Shown one piece after another: positions 6,767 through 13,256 of a stretch of DNA of 17,464 bases. The notes beneath the pieces are model-generated. The model searched no databases, had not been told where the DNA came from, and saw only the letters and a program-made list of their open reading frames with translations. The position numbers and the translations under genes are program-made. The stretch's first letter is position 1, and each line of letters begins with the position of its first letter. Origin of the DNA: VFZS01 sp964353255 (GTDB lineage Bacteria; Acidobacteriota; Terriglobia; Bryobacterales; Bryobacteraceae); assembly GCA_964353255.1 (NCBI GenBank), contig CAYGVJ010000110.1, positions 1 through 17,464 of the forward strand. The letters run 5' to 3'.

Positions 6767-7666
6767 TCACTTGAGAAAGCGCTCCGTCAGGCCTGAGTAG
6801 GCGTCGATGCGGCGGTCGCGGAGAAACGGCCAGTTGCGCCGCACCTCTTCGATGCGGCCAAGATCGCACTCGGCGATCAGGATCTCCTCGACGTTCTCGG
6901 ACGCTTCGGCGAGCAGGCCGCCGAATGGATCAGCGACGAACGAAGCTCCCCAGAACTCCAGGCCCGCCTCCGAACCGCCCTCATAGCCCACGCGATTGAC
7001 CGCGGCCACGTAGACGCCGTTGGCGATGGCGTGGGCCCGCTGGACGGTGCGCCAGGCTTCAAGCTGCGCCGCGCCGTGCTTCTGCTTCTCCGCCGGATGC
7101 CAGCCGATGGCCGTGGGGTAGAAGAGAATGCTCGCCCCGCCCAGCGCAGCCAGGCGCGCCGCTTCCGGGTACCACTGGTCCCAGCAGATCAGCACTGCCA
7201 GGCAAGCGTAGCGGGTCTCGAAGCACGGGAAGCCGAGGTCGCCCGGGGCGAAGTAGAACTTCTCGTAATAGAGCGGGTCGTCGGGAATGTGCATCTTGCG
7301 ATATAGCCCCAGCAGCCTGCCGTCGGCGTCGATCACCGCGGCGCTGTTGTGGTAGAGGCCCGCGGCGCGGCGCTCGAACAGCGGCGCGATCAGCACGACC
7401 TCGAGTTCCCGCGCCAGCACGGCCAGGGTCTCGGTCGTCGGGCCGGGCACCGGCTCCGCCAGGGCGAAGCACGCGGGGTTCTCTTCGCGGCAGAAATACT
7501 GAGTGCGGAACAGCTCCGGGAGGCAGATGATTCGCGCGCCGCGCCCGGCGGCCTCGCGGATGCGCCACTGCGCCTTGGCGAGGTTTTCATTGGGGTCTTT
7601 CGAGCAGGCCATCTGGATCAGGCCCACGCGCAGCACGTCCGACCTAGCAGTAGCCATTACAGGCAT
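6767..7666 (-). CDS. aguB: Carbon-nitrogen hydrolase, probable N-carbamoylputrescine amidase
   Basis: This 299-residue nitrilase-superfamily enzyme has the full Glu-Lys-Cys triad: E51 in CLPELF, K124 in YRKMHIPDD and C161 in ICWDQWYPEAAR. The family-typical segments FRTQYFCREE (53-62), YYEKFYFAPGD (133-143) and GWHPAEKQKHGAAQLEAWRT (188-207) point to N-carbamoylputrescine amidohydrolase. That enzyme converts N-carbamoylputrescine to putrescine, CO2 and ammonia in polyamine synthesis. No agmatine deiminase (AguA), its usual partner, lies in this window, so a related ureido or amide substrate is possible. There is no signal peptide, so it should be cytoplasmic. It is first in a probable operon with ogt and the HEAT protein. 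The ATG at 7666 has only a weak GGAA 12 bases upstream; the ATG at 7657 is an alternative. The start lies 3 bases from the divergent peptidase gene. Confidence 0.85.
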   Translation of the reverse strand: MPVMATARSDVLRVGLIQMACSKDPNENLAKAQWRIREAAGRGARIICLPELFRTQYFCREENPACFALAEPVPGPTTETLAVLARELEVVLIAPLFERRAAGLYHNSAAVIDADGRLLGLYRKMHIPDDPLYYEKFYFAPGDLGFPCFETRYACLAVLICWDQWYPEAARLAALGGASILFYPTAIGWHPAEKQKHGAAQLEAWRTVQRAHAIANGVYVAAVNRVGYEGGSEAGLEFWGASFVADPFGGLLAEASENVEEILIAECDLGRIEEVRRNWPFLRDRRIDAYSGLTERFLK

Positions 7667-7690
7667 AATATGATGTTTCCTACTGCCATG
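7655..7690. promoter_or_regulatory. Candidate AT-rich divergent control region at the aguB/M14 start codons
   Basis: Against a GC-rich background this stretch contains CATAAT (7664-7669, +) and, on the other strand, TATTAT (7670-7665), each a 5/6 match to the -10 consensus. Recognisable -35 boxes are absent on both strands. If used, these boxes would favour the internal starts at 7657 (-) and 7688 (+) and very short or no leaders. Confidence 0.25.
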
Positions 7691-10225
7691 CGTAAACTGC
7701 TGGGCTTTCTACTGTGCGTGACCCTCTGGGCGGGCGTTCCCGCCCCGAAGGAGATCCTCGGCTTCGCGCCGGGAGACGACTACAAGCTGGCGGATTACTC
7801 CCAGATCAGCGGGTACTTCAGGGCCCTGGAGCGTTCGAGCGACCGCATCCGGCTGGTCGAGTTCGGCAAGAGCTCGCTCGGCAAGCCGATGCTGATGGCT
7901 TTCATCTCGGCCCCCGAAAACCTGAAGAACCTGGAGCGCTACCGCCAGATCAGCCGGCGCCTGGCGCTCGCGGCAGCCGAGCCGGCGGAGGCCCGCCGCC
8001 TGGCGCAGGAGGGCAAGGCCATCGTCTGGATCGATTCCGGCCTGCACGCCAGCGAGGTGGCGCCGGCCCAGCACTCCCCGGAACTGGCCTACCGCCTCCT
8101 CACGCAGGAGGACGAAGAGACGCGCCGCATCCGCCAGAGCGTGATTCTGCTCCAGGTGCCGGTGATGAACCCGGACGGTCTGGACTGGGTGGTGGAGTGG
8201 TACCGCAAGAACGTGGGCACCCCGCACGAGCTGGCGCGCCTGCCGTGGCTGTATCAAAAGTACGCCGGGCATGACAACAACCGCGATTGGTTCATGCTGA
8301 ACCTGGAGGAGACGCGCCACGTGACGCGCCTGCTCTTCCGGGAGTGGTTCCCGCAGATCGTTTACAACCAGCACCAGACGGCCCCGTTTCCCGCGCGCAT
8401 CTTCATTCCGCCCTACGCGGACCCGCTCAACCCGAACATCCCCGCGGCGGTCATGCAGGGCATCAACCTGATCGGCGCGGCGATGGGGGAACGTTTTGCG
8501 CGCGAGGACAAGCCCGGCGCCATCGCCAATGTGGGTTTCGACGCCTGGTGGAGCGGCGGCCTGCGCTCGGTGCCGGCCTTTCACAACATGCACGGCATCC
8601 TCACCGAGACCGCGGGCTACATCTACGGCACCCCGCGGACCTACCAGTCCGGCGAGTTTCCCGAGCGCTTCGCCAACGGAATGCCCACGCGCGAGCCCAG
8701 CGTGTTCTACCCCCGGCCCTGGTTGGGCGGCAAGTGGGGCGTGCGGGACGCCATCGAATACATGCTGACCGCGGACTTCGCCATCCTGGATCTGGCTTCG
8801 GCCCGCTCGGCGCACTTCCTGCTGAAGGCTTATGAGACGGCGCGGGCGCAGATGGAGGCCGGACGCAAAGGAAAACCATACGCCTACATCGTTTCCCCGG
8901 AGCAGTGGGACCGCTCCAGCGCCCAGGAGATGCTGCGCCGGCTGGTCGTGGCGGGGGTGGAGGTGCGGCGCGCCCGCGGCGGCTTCCAGGCCGGGGGCAA
9001 GTCTTACCCTGCGGGGACGTCTGTGCTGCTTGCCGGCCAGCCCTTCCGCGGTTACCTGATGGACTTGCTCGAGCCGCAGAAGTACCCCGAATTGCGCGCC
9101 GGGACCAGCGGCCCCACCCGGCGGCCCTACGACATTGCGGGCTGGACCCTGAGCATGCAGATGGGCGTGGCCGTCGAGCGGGCGGACGAGCCGTTCGAGG
9201 CGGATCTCGAGCTGGTCGAGGACCTCGAGCCGCCGGCGTCGTCACTTGATCACCGCGAGAACGCTTCTTTCCTGGCGACGGCGGATCTACTGGAGCGAGG
9301 GACCAAGGTGCGTTGGGCGGCGGACGGCGCCATTCTGGTCGAGGGCCGGGCGCCGGCCGAAGCGTTCGCCAAAGCGGCATACGAGCTGCGGCGCCCGCGC
9401 GTGGCGCTTTACGAACCCTGGACGGCCAGCATGGACACCGGCTGGACCCAGTGGCTGCTGGATTATTACAAGGTGCCGCACGCGCTGATCCACAACGACG
9501 ATTTCCAGAAGCCGGACCTGCGCTCGCGGTTCGACACCATCATTCTGGCCTCGCAGGGCGCCTCGTCGATCCTGCACGGGATTCGACCGGGCGAGAGCGC
9601 GGGCGGGCGGGAAGCTGGCCTTGTAGACGCGGCTAAGTCCCAGCCGCGACCCGAGCACGCAGGTGGCATCGGGCTACCGGGCTTGGCCCACCTGGACGAG
9701 TTCGCGCGCAGCGGCGGCACGCTGGTGGCGCTGGACAGCGCCACGGAGCTGCCCATCCAGTTCTTCCCGCTGGCCGTGCGCAATACGCTGCGCCCGGCGG
9801 CGGGCGGGGGGGCGCCGGAGATGGCCGGGGCGCCGGAGACCTCCGCGCCCTCTTTCTACTGCCCCGGATCGCTGCTGCGGATCACGGTCGATACCACGCA
9901 TCCGCTGGGCTTCGGCATGCCCAAGGAGGCCATCGCCTTCTCGCAAGGCGGGCAGGCTTACCAGATTGCGCTGCTGGAGGAGTACAACCAGGGCGAGCGT
10001 GAGATTCGCTCGGTGGCGCGCTACGCGACGGCGAATCTGCTGGCCAGCGGCTGGGTCTCGGGTGAGCGGGCCGTGCTGGGCCGCCACATCTTGCTGGAGG
10101 CCCGCCACGGGCAGGGCCACGTGGTCCTGTTCGGCTTCGCCCCCCAGTTCCGCGGCCAGCCCTTTGGCACCTTCAAGCTGCTGCTGAATGCGGTCTACCT
10201 GGGCTCCGCGGAAGCGCTGAACTAA
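7670..10225 (+). CDS. Secreted M14-family zinc carboxypeptidase-like protein with amidotransferase-like C-terminal domain
   Basis: This 851-residue protein begins with a signal peptide (KLLGFLLCVTLWAGVPA, about 9-25). The M14 catalytic domain (about 35-380) is complete: zinc ligands H126 and E129 (LHASE) and H235 (YNQHQT), substrate-binding N204-R205 (HDNNRDW) and general acid/base E313 (LTETAG). It should release C-terminal residues from peptides outside the cytoplasm. Residues about 400-575 form an alpha/beta linker region. About 575-840 resembles a class I glutamine-amidotransferase-like flavodoxin fold (VALYEPWTASMDTGWTQW, then FDTIILASQG, then GGTLVALDS) without an obvious Cys-His dyad. 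Two low-complexity stretches at 640-664 and 709-726 look like insertions. The start at 7670 has a weak AGG 6 bases upstream. The ATG at 7688 (MRKLLGF) is equally plausible and gives a shorter leader. The stop overlaps that of the convergent gene. Confidence 0.9.
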   Translation: MMFPTAMRKLLGFLLCVTLWAGVPAPKEILGFAPGDDYKLADYSQISGYFRALERSSDRIRLVEFGKSSLGKPMLMAFISAPENLKNLERYRQISRRLALAAAEPAEARRLAQEGKAIVWIDSGLHASEVAPAQHSPELAYRLLTQEDEETRRIRQSVILLQVPVMNPDGLDWVVEWYRKNVGTPHELARLPWLYQKYAGHDNNRDWFMLNLEETRHVTRLLFREWFPQIVYNQHQTAPFPARIFIPPYADPLNPNIPAAVMQGINLIGAAMGERFAREDKPGAIANVGFDAWWSGGLRSVPAFHNMHGILTETAGYIYGTPRTYQSGEFPERFANGMPTREPSVFYPRPWLGGKWGVRDAIEYMLTADFAILDLASARSAHFLLKAYETARAQMEAGRKGKPYAYIVSPEQWDRSSAQEMLRRLVVAGVEVRRARGGFQAGGKSYPAGTSVLLAGQPFRGYLMDLLEPQKYPELRAGTSGPTRRPYDIAGWTLSMQMGVAVERADEPFEADLELVEDLEPPASSLDHRENASFLATADLLERGTKVRWAADGAILVEGRAPAEAFAKAAYELRRPRVALYEPWTASMDTGWTQWLLDYYKVPHALIHNDDFQKPDLRSRFDTIILASQGASSILHGIRPGESAGGREAGLVDAAKSQPRPEHAGGIGLPGLAHLDEFARSGGTLVALDSATELPIQFFPLAVRNTLRPAAGGGAPEMAGAPETSAPSFYCPGSLLRITVDTTHPLGFGMPKEAIAFSQGGQAYQIALLEEYNQGEREIRSVARYATANLLASGWVSGERAVLGRHILLEARHGQGHVVLFGFAPQFRGQPFGTFKLLLNAVYLGSAEALN
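9628..9648 (+). repeat. Intragenic palindrome within a probable in-frame insert
   Basis: CGCGGCT (9628-9634) and AGCCGCG (9642-9648) form a perfect 7-bp stem around the loop AAGTCCC. It lies in the stretch encoding residues 640-664 of the M14 protein, which interrupts an otherwise orderly alpha/beta domain. It looks like a short REP-type element that kept the reading frame. I find no second copy in this window. Confidence 0.45.
9809..9839 (+). repeat. 13-base direct repeat with an 18-base period
   Basis: GGGGCGCCGGAGA occurs at 9809-9821 and again at 9827-9839. The 18-base period adds exactly six codons and encodes GAPEMA followed by GAPETS, a surface-loop-like low-complexity stretch in the M14 protein. 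It is probably a tandem duplication by slippage. Confidence 0.6.
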
Positions 10226-11226
10226 TCCAACCGCGTCAGCCCCGCTTCGCGCGCCCAGGCCAGGGCCTGGCTGTATTCACCAGTTGTGAGCCGTCGCGAC
10301 AGCTCGGGGATTTGGCGGGCTTTGTATTCCGGGCGGTACTGCGCCATGATGTTGACGTAGGTCGAACGGGTCAGTTTCTGGGCCACAAACTTGACGAACC
10401 TGTCGGTGCCGGCGATGTTGTTGGGCATCACCAGGTGACGGATGATCAGTCCCCGCAGGGCGATGCCGTTCTCATCCACAACCAGCTCCCCCACCTGGCG
10501 CTGCATCTCGATGTGCGCGGCGGCCGCCACCTCGGGGTAGTCTTTGGCGCCCGCGGAGTACTTCTCCGACATCGCCCCGTCGGTGTACTTGAAATCCGGC
10601 AAGTAGATGTCCACTATGCCGTCCAGCAGCTTCAGAATCTCCACCGGCTCGTAGCCCCCGCAGTTGTAAACCAGCGGCACCCGCAACCCCATCCGGATAG
10701 CGCTGCGCAACCCTTGGACGATATTCGGGACCACGTGTGTGGGCGTCACGAAGTTGATGTTGTGGCAGCCCAGCTCCTGCATATCGACCATCATGCGGCC
10801 CAGCGATTCGTCGCTCATGTAACTGCCGTCGCCGCGGTGGGAGATCTCCCAGTTCTGGCAGAAGCAGCACCGCAGGTTGCAGTGGCTGAAGAAGATGGTC
10901 CCCGAGCCGCCCCGGCCCACCAGCGGCTTCTCCTCGCCGAAGTGCGGGTGAGCCGAGCTGACCTTCACGCGCGAGACCGCCTGGCAAACGCCTTTCTCGC
11001 CCTTCAGCCGGTTCACTCCGCATTGTCGCGGGCACAGCCGGCAACTCTTGTAGATGGCGTACAGCGTGCGGGCGCGCTCGGCCAGCTCGCCGGTGCGTTC
11101 CAGGCGCAGGTAGGCGGCCTCGAAGTCTTTGCGGCGCATGGTAGGCACGGCGGGCTTGGGCTCGCGCGCCGCGCTGAGGGCGGGCAGCGAAGCGCCCAGG
11201 AACTCACGGCGCGTCGAGTCGTCCAT
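10222..11226 (-). CDS. PflX-type radical SAM protein with Tat-like N-terminal motif
   Basis: The 334-residue product has the radical SAM cluster motif CNLRCCFC at 116-123 (C116, C120, C123 bind the 4Fe-4S that cleaves S-adenosylmethionine). It sits within GTIFFSHCNLRCCFCQNWEI, which is characteristic of the PflX/COG1313 family. A second cysteine set, SCRLCPRQCGVNR (C62, C65, C69) with C81, precedes the barrel and may hold an auxiliary cluster. PflX proteins resemble glycyl-radical-enzyme activases, but their substrate is unknown. Unusually, residues 5-19 read TRREFLGASLPALSA, a twin-arginine motif with a short hydrophobic stretch. The start at 11226 is secured by AGGAGG (11232-11237, complement) 5 bases upstream, so this leader is translated unless ribosomes also begin at M30. 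It is divergent from the aldo/keto reductase gene (37-base gap), and its stop overlaps that of the M14 gene by 4 bases. Confidence 0.88.
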   Translation of the reverse strand: MDDSTRREFLGASLPALSAAREPKPAVPTMRRKDFEAAYLRLERTGELAERARTLYAIYKSCRLCPRQCGVNRLKGEKGVCQAVSRVKVSSAHPHFGEEKPLVGRGGSGTIFFSHCNLRCCFCQNWEISHRGDGSYMSDESLGRMMVDMQELGCHNINFVTPTHVVPNIVQGLRSAIRMGLRVPLVYNCGGYEPVEILKLLDGIVDIYLPDFKYTDGAMSEKYSAGAKDYPEVAAAAHIEMQRQVGELVVDENGIALRGLIIRHLVMPNNIAGTDRFVKFVAQKLTRSTYVNIMAQYRPEYKARQIPELSRRLTTGEYSQALAWAREAGLTRLD

Positions 11227-11231
11227 CACCC

Positions 11232-11237
11232 CCTCCT
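11232..11237 (-). promoter_or_regulatory. Ribosome binding site that sets the radical SAM start
   Basis: AGGAGG on the - strand, 5 bases before the ATG at 11226. It fixes the start so that the Tat-like TRREFLG motif is part of the product, and it argues against the longer open frame reaching 11343. Confidence 0.75.
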
Positions 11238-11263
11238 GGTAGATAGCATCGCACAGTGGTGTA

Positions 11264-12064
11264 ATGAACCGCATGGGCTCCTTCGAACGGGCTGTGTTGG
11301 GACGCACGGGACTGGAAGTGGGCCGCTTGGGTGTGGGGTCCACCTTCGGGGTTCCCGCCGCGGCCCTGGAGCGCGCCTTCGAGCAGGGCGTGAATTACTT
11401 CTACTGGGGCACCTACCGGCGGCGGGCGTTTGCCGAGGGTTTGAGAAACCTGGCGCCGCAGCGCCCGAGTTTCGTACTGGTGGTACAGAGTTACGCCCGC
11501 ATGGCTTCCCTGATCGGCCCCAGCGTCGAGCGCGCGCTGCGGGAGCTGCGCTTCGATTACGCCGACGTTCTGCTGCTGGGGTTGTGGGGGCGGCTTCCCT
11601 GGGCGCGCATCCTTGAGGCTTGCCGCAAGCTCAAGGAACGCGGCCTGGTGCGCTTCCTGGGGCTGTCAACGCACCGGAGGGCTCTGGTGCCGGAGATAGC
11701 GGGCGGCGCCGATTTCGACCTATTCCACCTTCGGTACAACGCGGTGCACGCCGGGGCGGAGCGGGACGTCTTCCCGCGGCTTCCCGTGGAAAACCGGCCC
11801 GGCATCGTGGCCTTCAAGGCCACTTGCTCGCGCAAGCTGCTGGGCCACAGCAGGATTCCTAAGCACGAGCGCACGCCCGCGGCCGGTGACTGCTACCGGT
11901 TCGTGCTTTCGCAGCCCGCCGTGGATGTCTCGATGACCGGACCGGCCACCGCCGCCCAGATGGAGCACGCGCTCGAAGCCCTCCGCCGCGGGCCGATGTC
12001 GGATGAGGAGCTGGCCTGGATGCGGCGTATAGGGGATGCGATCTACGGCAAGCCGCGAGCGTGA
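11264..12064 (+). CDS. Aldo/keto reductase-fold protein lacking most of the catalytic tetrad
   Basis: This 266-residue protein has the AKR outline: an N-terminal LGRTGLEVGRLGVGS (12-26), GVNYF at 42-46, DYADVLLL at 98-105, LKERGLVRFLGLSTH at 123-137 and a C-terminal TGPATAAQMEHALEAL (225-240) resembling the cofactor-binding end. Aligned by eye to the Asp-Tyr-Lys-His tetrad, the Asp position is Tyr or Trp (46-48), Lys is Gln (Q75 in VVQSY) and His is Gly (G106 in LLLGLWG). Only the Tyr (Y51) may persist. Classical NADPH-dependent carbonyl reduction is therefore doubtful, and it may bind a ligand or catalyse something else. It is about 40-60 residues shorter than common AKRs. Starts at 11264 or 11273 are both possible; neither has a strong ribosome site. 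It is followed 22 bases later by the amidohydrolase gene, probably in one operon. Confidence 0.82.
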   Translation: MNRMGSFERAVLGRTGLEVGRLGVGSTFGVPAAALERAFEQGVNYFYWGTYRRRAFAEGLRNLAPQRPSFVLVVQSYARMASLIGPSVERALRELRFDYADVLLLGLWGRLPWARILEACRKLKERGLVRFLGLSTHRRALVPEIAGGADFDLFHLRYNAVHAGAERDVFPRLPVENRPGIVAFKATCSRKLLGHSRIPKHERTPAAGDCYRFVLSQPAVDVSMTGPATAAQMEHALEALRRGPMSDEELAWMRRIGDAIYGKPRA

Positions 12065-12086
12065 TCAGACGAGTTCAGGAGATGGC

Positions 12087-13256
12087 ATGAACCGACGTGA
12101 CTGGTTGGCAGCAGCGGCGGCCATGGCGGGCCCGCCGCAGGGTGGCCAGAAGCCCGAATCCAAGGCGCCTCTGGCTTTGAGCGATTACGAACCGAAGAGC
12201 ATGTTGCACGTGAGGGAGACCAAGGTCGAGCGGGCGCGCTTTCCCGTCATCGACGTGCACGCGCACCTGTCCTCGTCGGCCGCGCTGGGCAAGGAGGGCG
12301 GGCCGCGGCACGCCGCCACGCCGGAAGAAGTGCTGGCGGTCATGGACCGCAAGAACGTCCGGATGATGGTGAACCTGACTGGCGGCTACGGCGAGGCTCT
12401 GGTGGAAACCATTCGCTACTGGCAGGGGCCGCGTCCGGATCGCTTCCTGGTATTCACAGAGCCGTGCTGGAACCGGTGCGCCGAGCCGGGCTACGCGAAG
12501 TTCCAGGCGGACGAGCTGGAGCGCGCGCACCGCGCCGGCGCGCGGGGGCTGAAGATTCTCAAGACGCTCGGACTGTACCTGCGGGAGAAGGTCACCACAG
12601 GTCCGCTGGTCAAGGTGGATGACCGGCGCTTCGGCCCCATGTGGGAGGCCGCCGGGGCGTTGAAGATGCCCGTGGCTATTCACACCTCGGACCCGGAGGC
12701 GTTTTTCCTGCCCATCGACCGCTTCAACGAGCGCTTCGAGGAGCTGCACGCCCACCCGGACTGGTCCTTCCACGGCAAGGATTTCCCCAGCAACCGCGAG
12801 CTGATGGAGGCGCGCAACCGGCTGGCCGAGCGGCATCCACGCACGCAGTTCATCTACCTGCACGTGGGCGACTCGGAGAACCTCCCCTGGGTGTCGGAAT
12901 GGCTGGACCGCTATCCCAACGTGCACGTCGAGATCGGCGCGCGCATCGGCGAGCTGGGCCGCCAGCCCCGCACGGCGCGCGGGTTCTTCGACCGCTACCA
13001 GGACCGCATCCTTTTCGGCACCGACGCCATCCCGCATGGCGACCAGTACCCGCAGCAGGTCTTCTGCGACGCGCTCTACGAAATCTACTACCGCTTCCTG
13101 GAAACCGAAGACGAGTACTTCGACTACGCCCCGGCGCGCATCCCGCCGCAAGGCCGCTGGCGCATCTACGGGCTCGGCTTGCCGGAAGGGATCCTACGCC
13201 AGGTCTACTACCAGAACGCCGTGCGGCTGTTGGGCCTACCGAGCCGCGACCGTTAG
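12087..13256 (+). CDS. Tat-exported amidohydrolase (amidohydrolase 2/TIM-barrel metal-dependent hydrolase)
   Basis: The 389-residue product begins MNRRDWLAAAAAM, a compact twin-arginine leader, so it is probably exported folded with its metal. The TIM-barrel amidohydrolase ligands are visible: HAH at 58-60 at the end of strand 1 (VIDVHAHL), H199 (VAIHTSDP), H259 (YLHVGD) and D313 (LFGTDAIP). The family (PF04909 type) covers hydrolases and decarboxylases of aromatic or lactone-type substrates; the substrate here cannot be read from sequence. AGGAG (12077-12081) lies 5 bases before the ATG at 12087, and an in-frame start at 12036 is rejected because it would overlap the preceding gene and disrupt the leader. 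It is the second gene after the aldo/keto reductase. Its stop overlaps the convergent phosphofructokinase gene by 4 bases. Confidence 0.87.
   Translation: MNRRDWLAAAAAMAGPPQGGQKPESKAPLALSDYEPKSMLHVRETKVERARFPVIDVHAHLSSSAALGKEGGPRHAATPEEVLAVMDRKNVRMMVNLTGGYGEALVETIRYWQGPRPDRFLVFTEPCWNRCAEPGYAKFQADELERAHRAGARGLKILKTLGLYLREKVTTGPLVKVDDRRFGPMWEAAGALKMPVAIHTSDPEAFFLPIDRFNERFEELHAHPDWSFHGKDFPSNRELMEARNRLAERHPRTQFIYLHVGDSENLPWVSEWLDRYPNVHVEIGARIGELGRQPRTARGFFDRYQDRILFGTDAIPHGDQYPQQVFCDALYEIYYRFLETEDEYFDYAPARIPPQGRWRIYGLGLPEGILRQVYYQNAVRLLGLPSRDR

Noticed and set aside
7349..7669. Upstream in-frame extension of the M14 gene
   Set aside because: It is antisense to the N-terminal part of the carbon-nitrogen hydrolase, and the signal peptide begins at 7670-7688, so the extension is not translated.
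7709..8815. - strand open frame of 368 codons inside the M14 gene
   Set aside because: The opposite strand encodes all M14 zinc and catalytic residues. The antisense product is Arg/Ala/His-rich with no motif.
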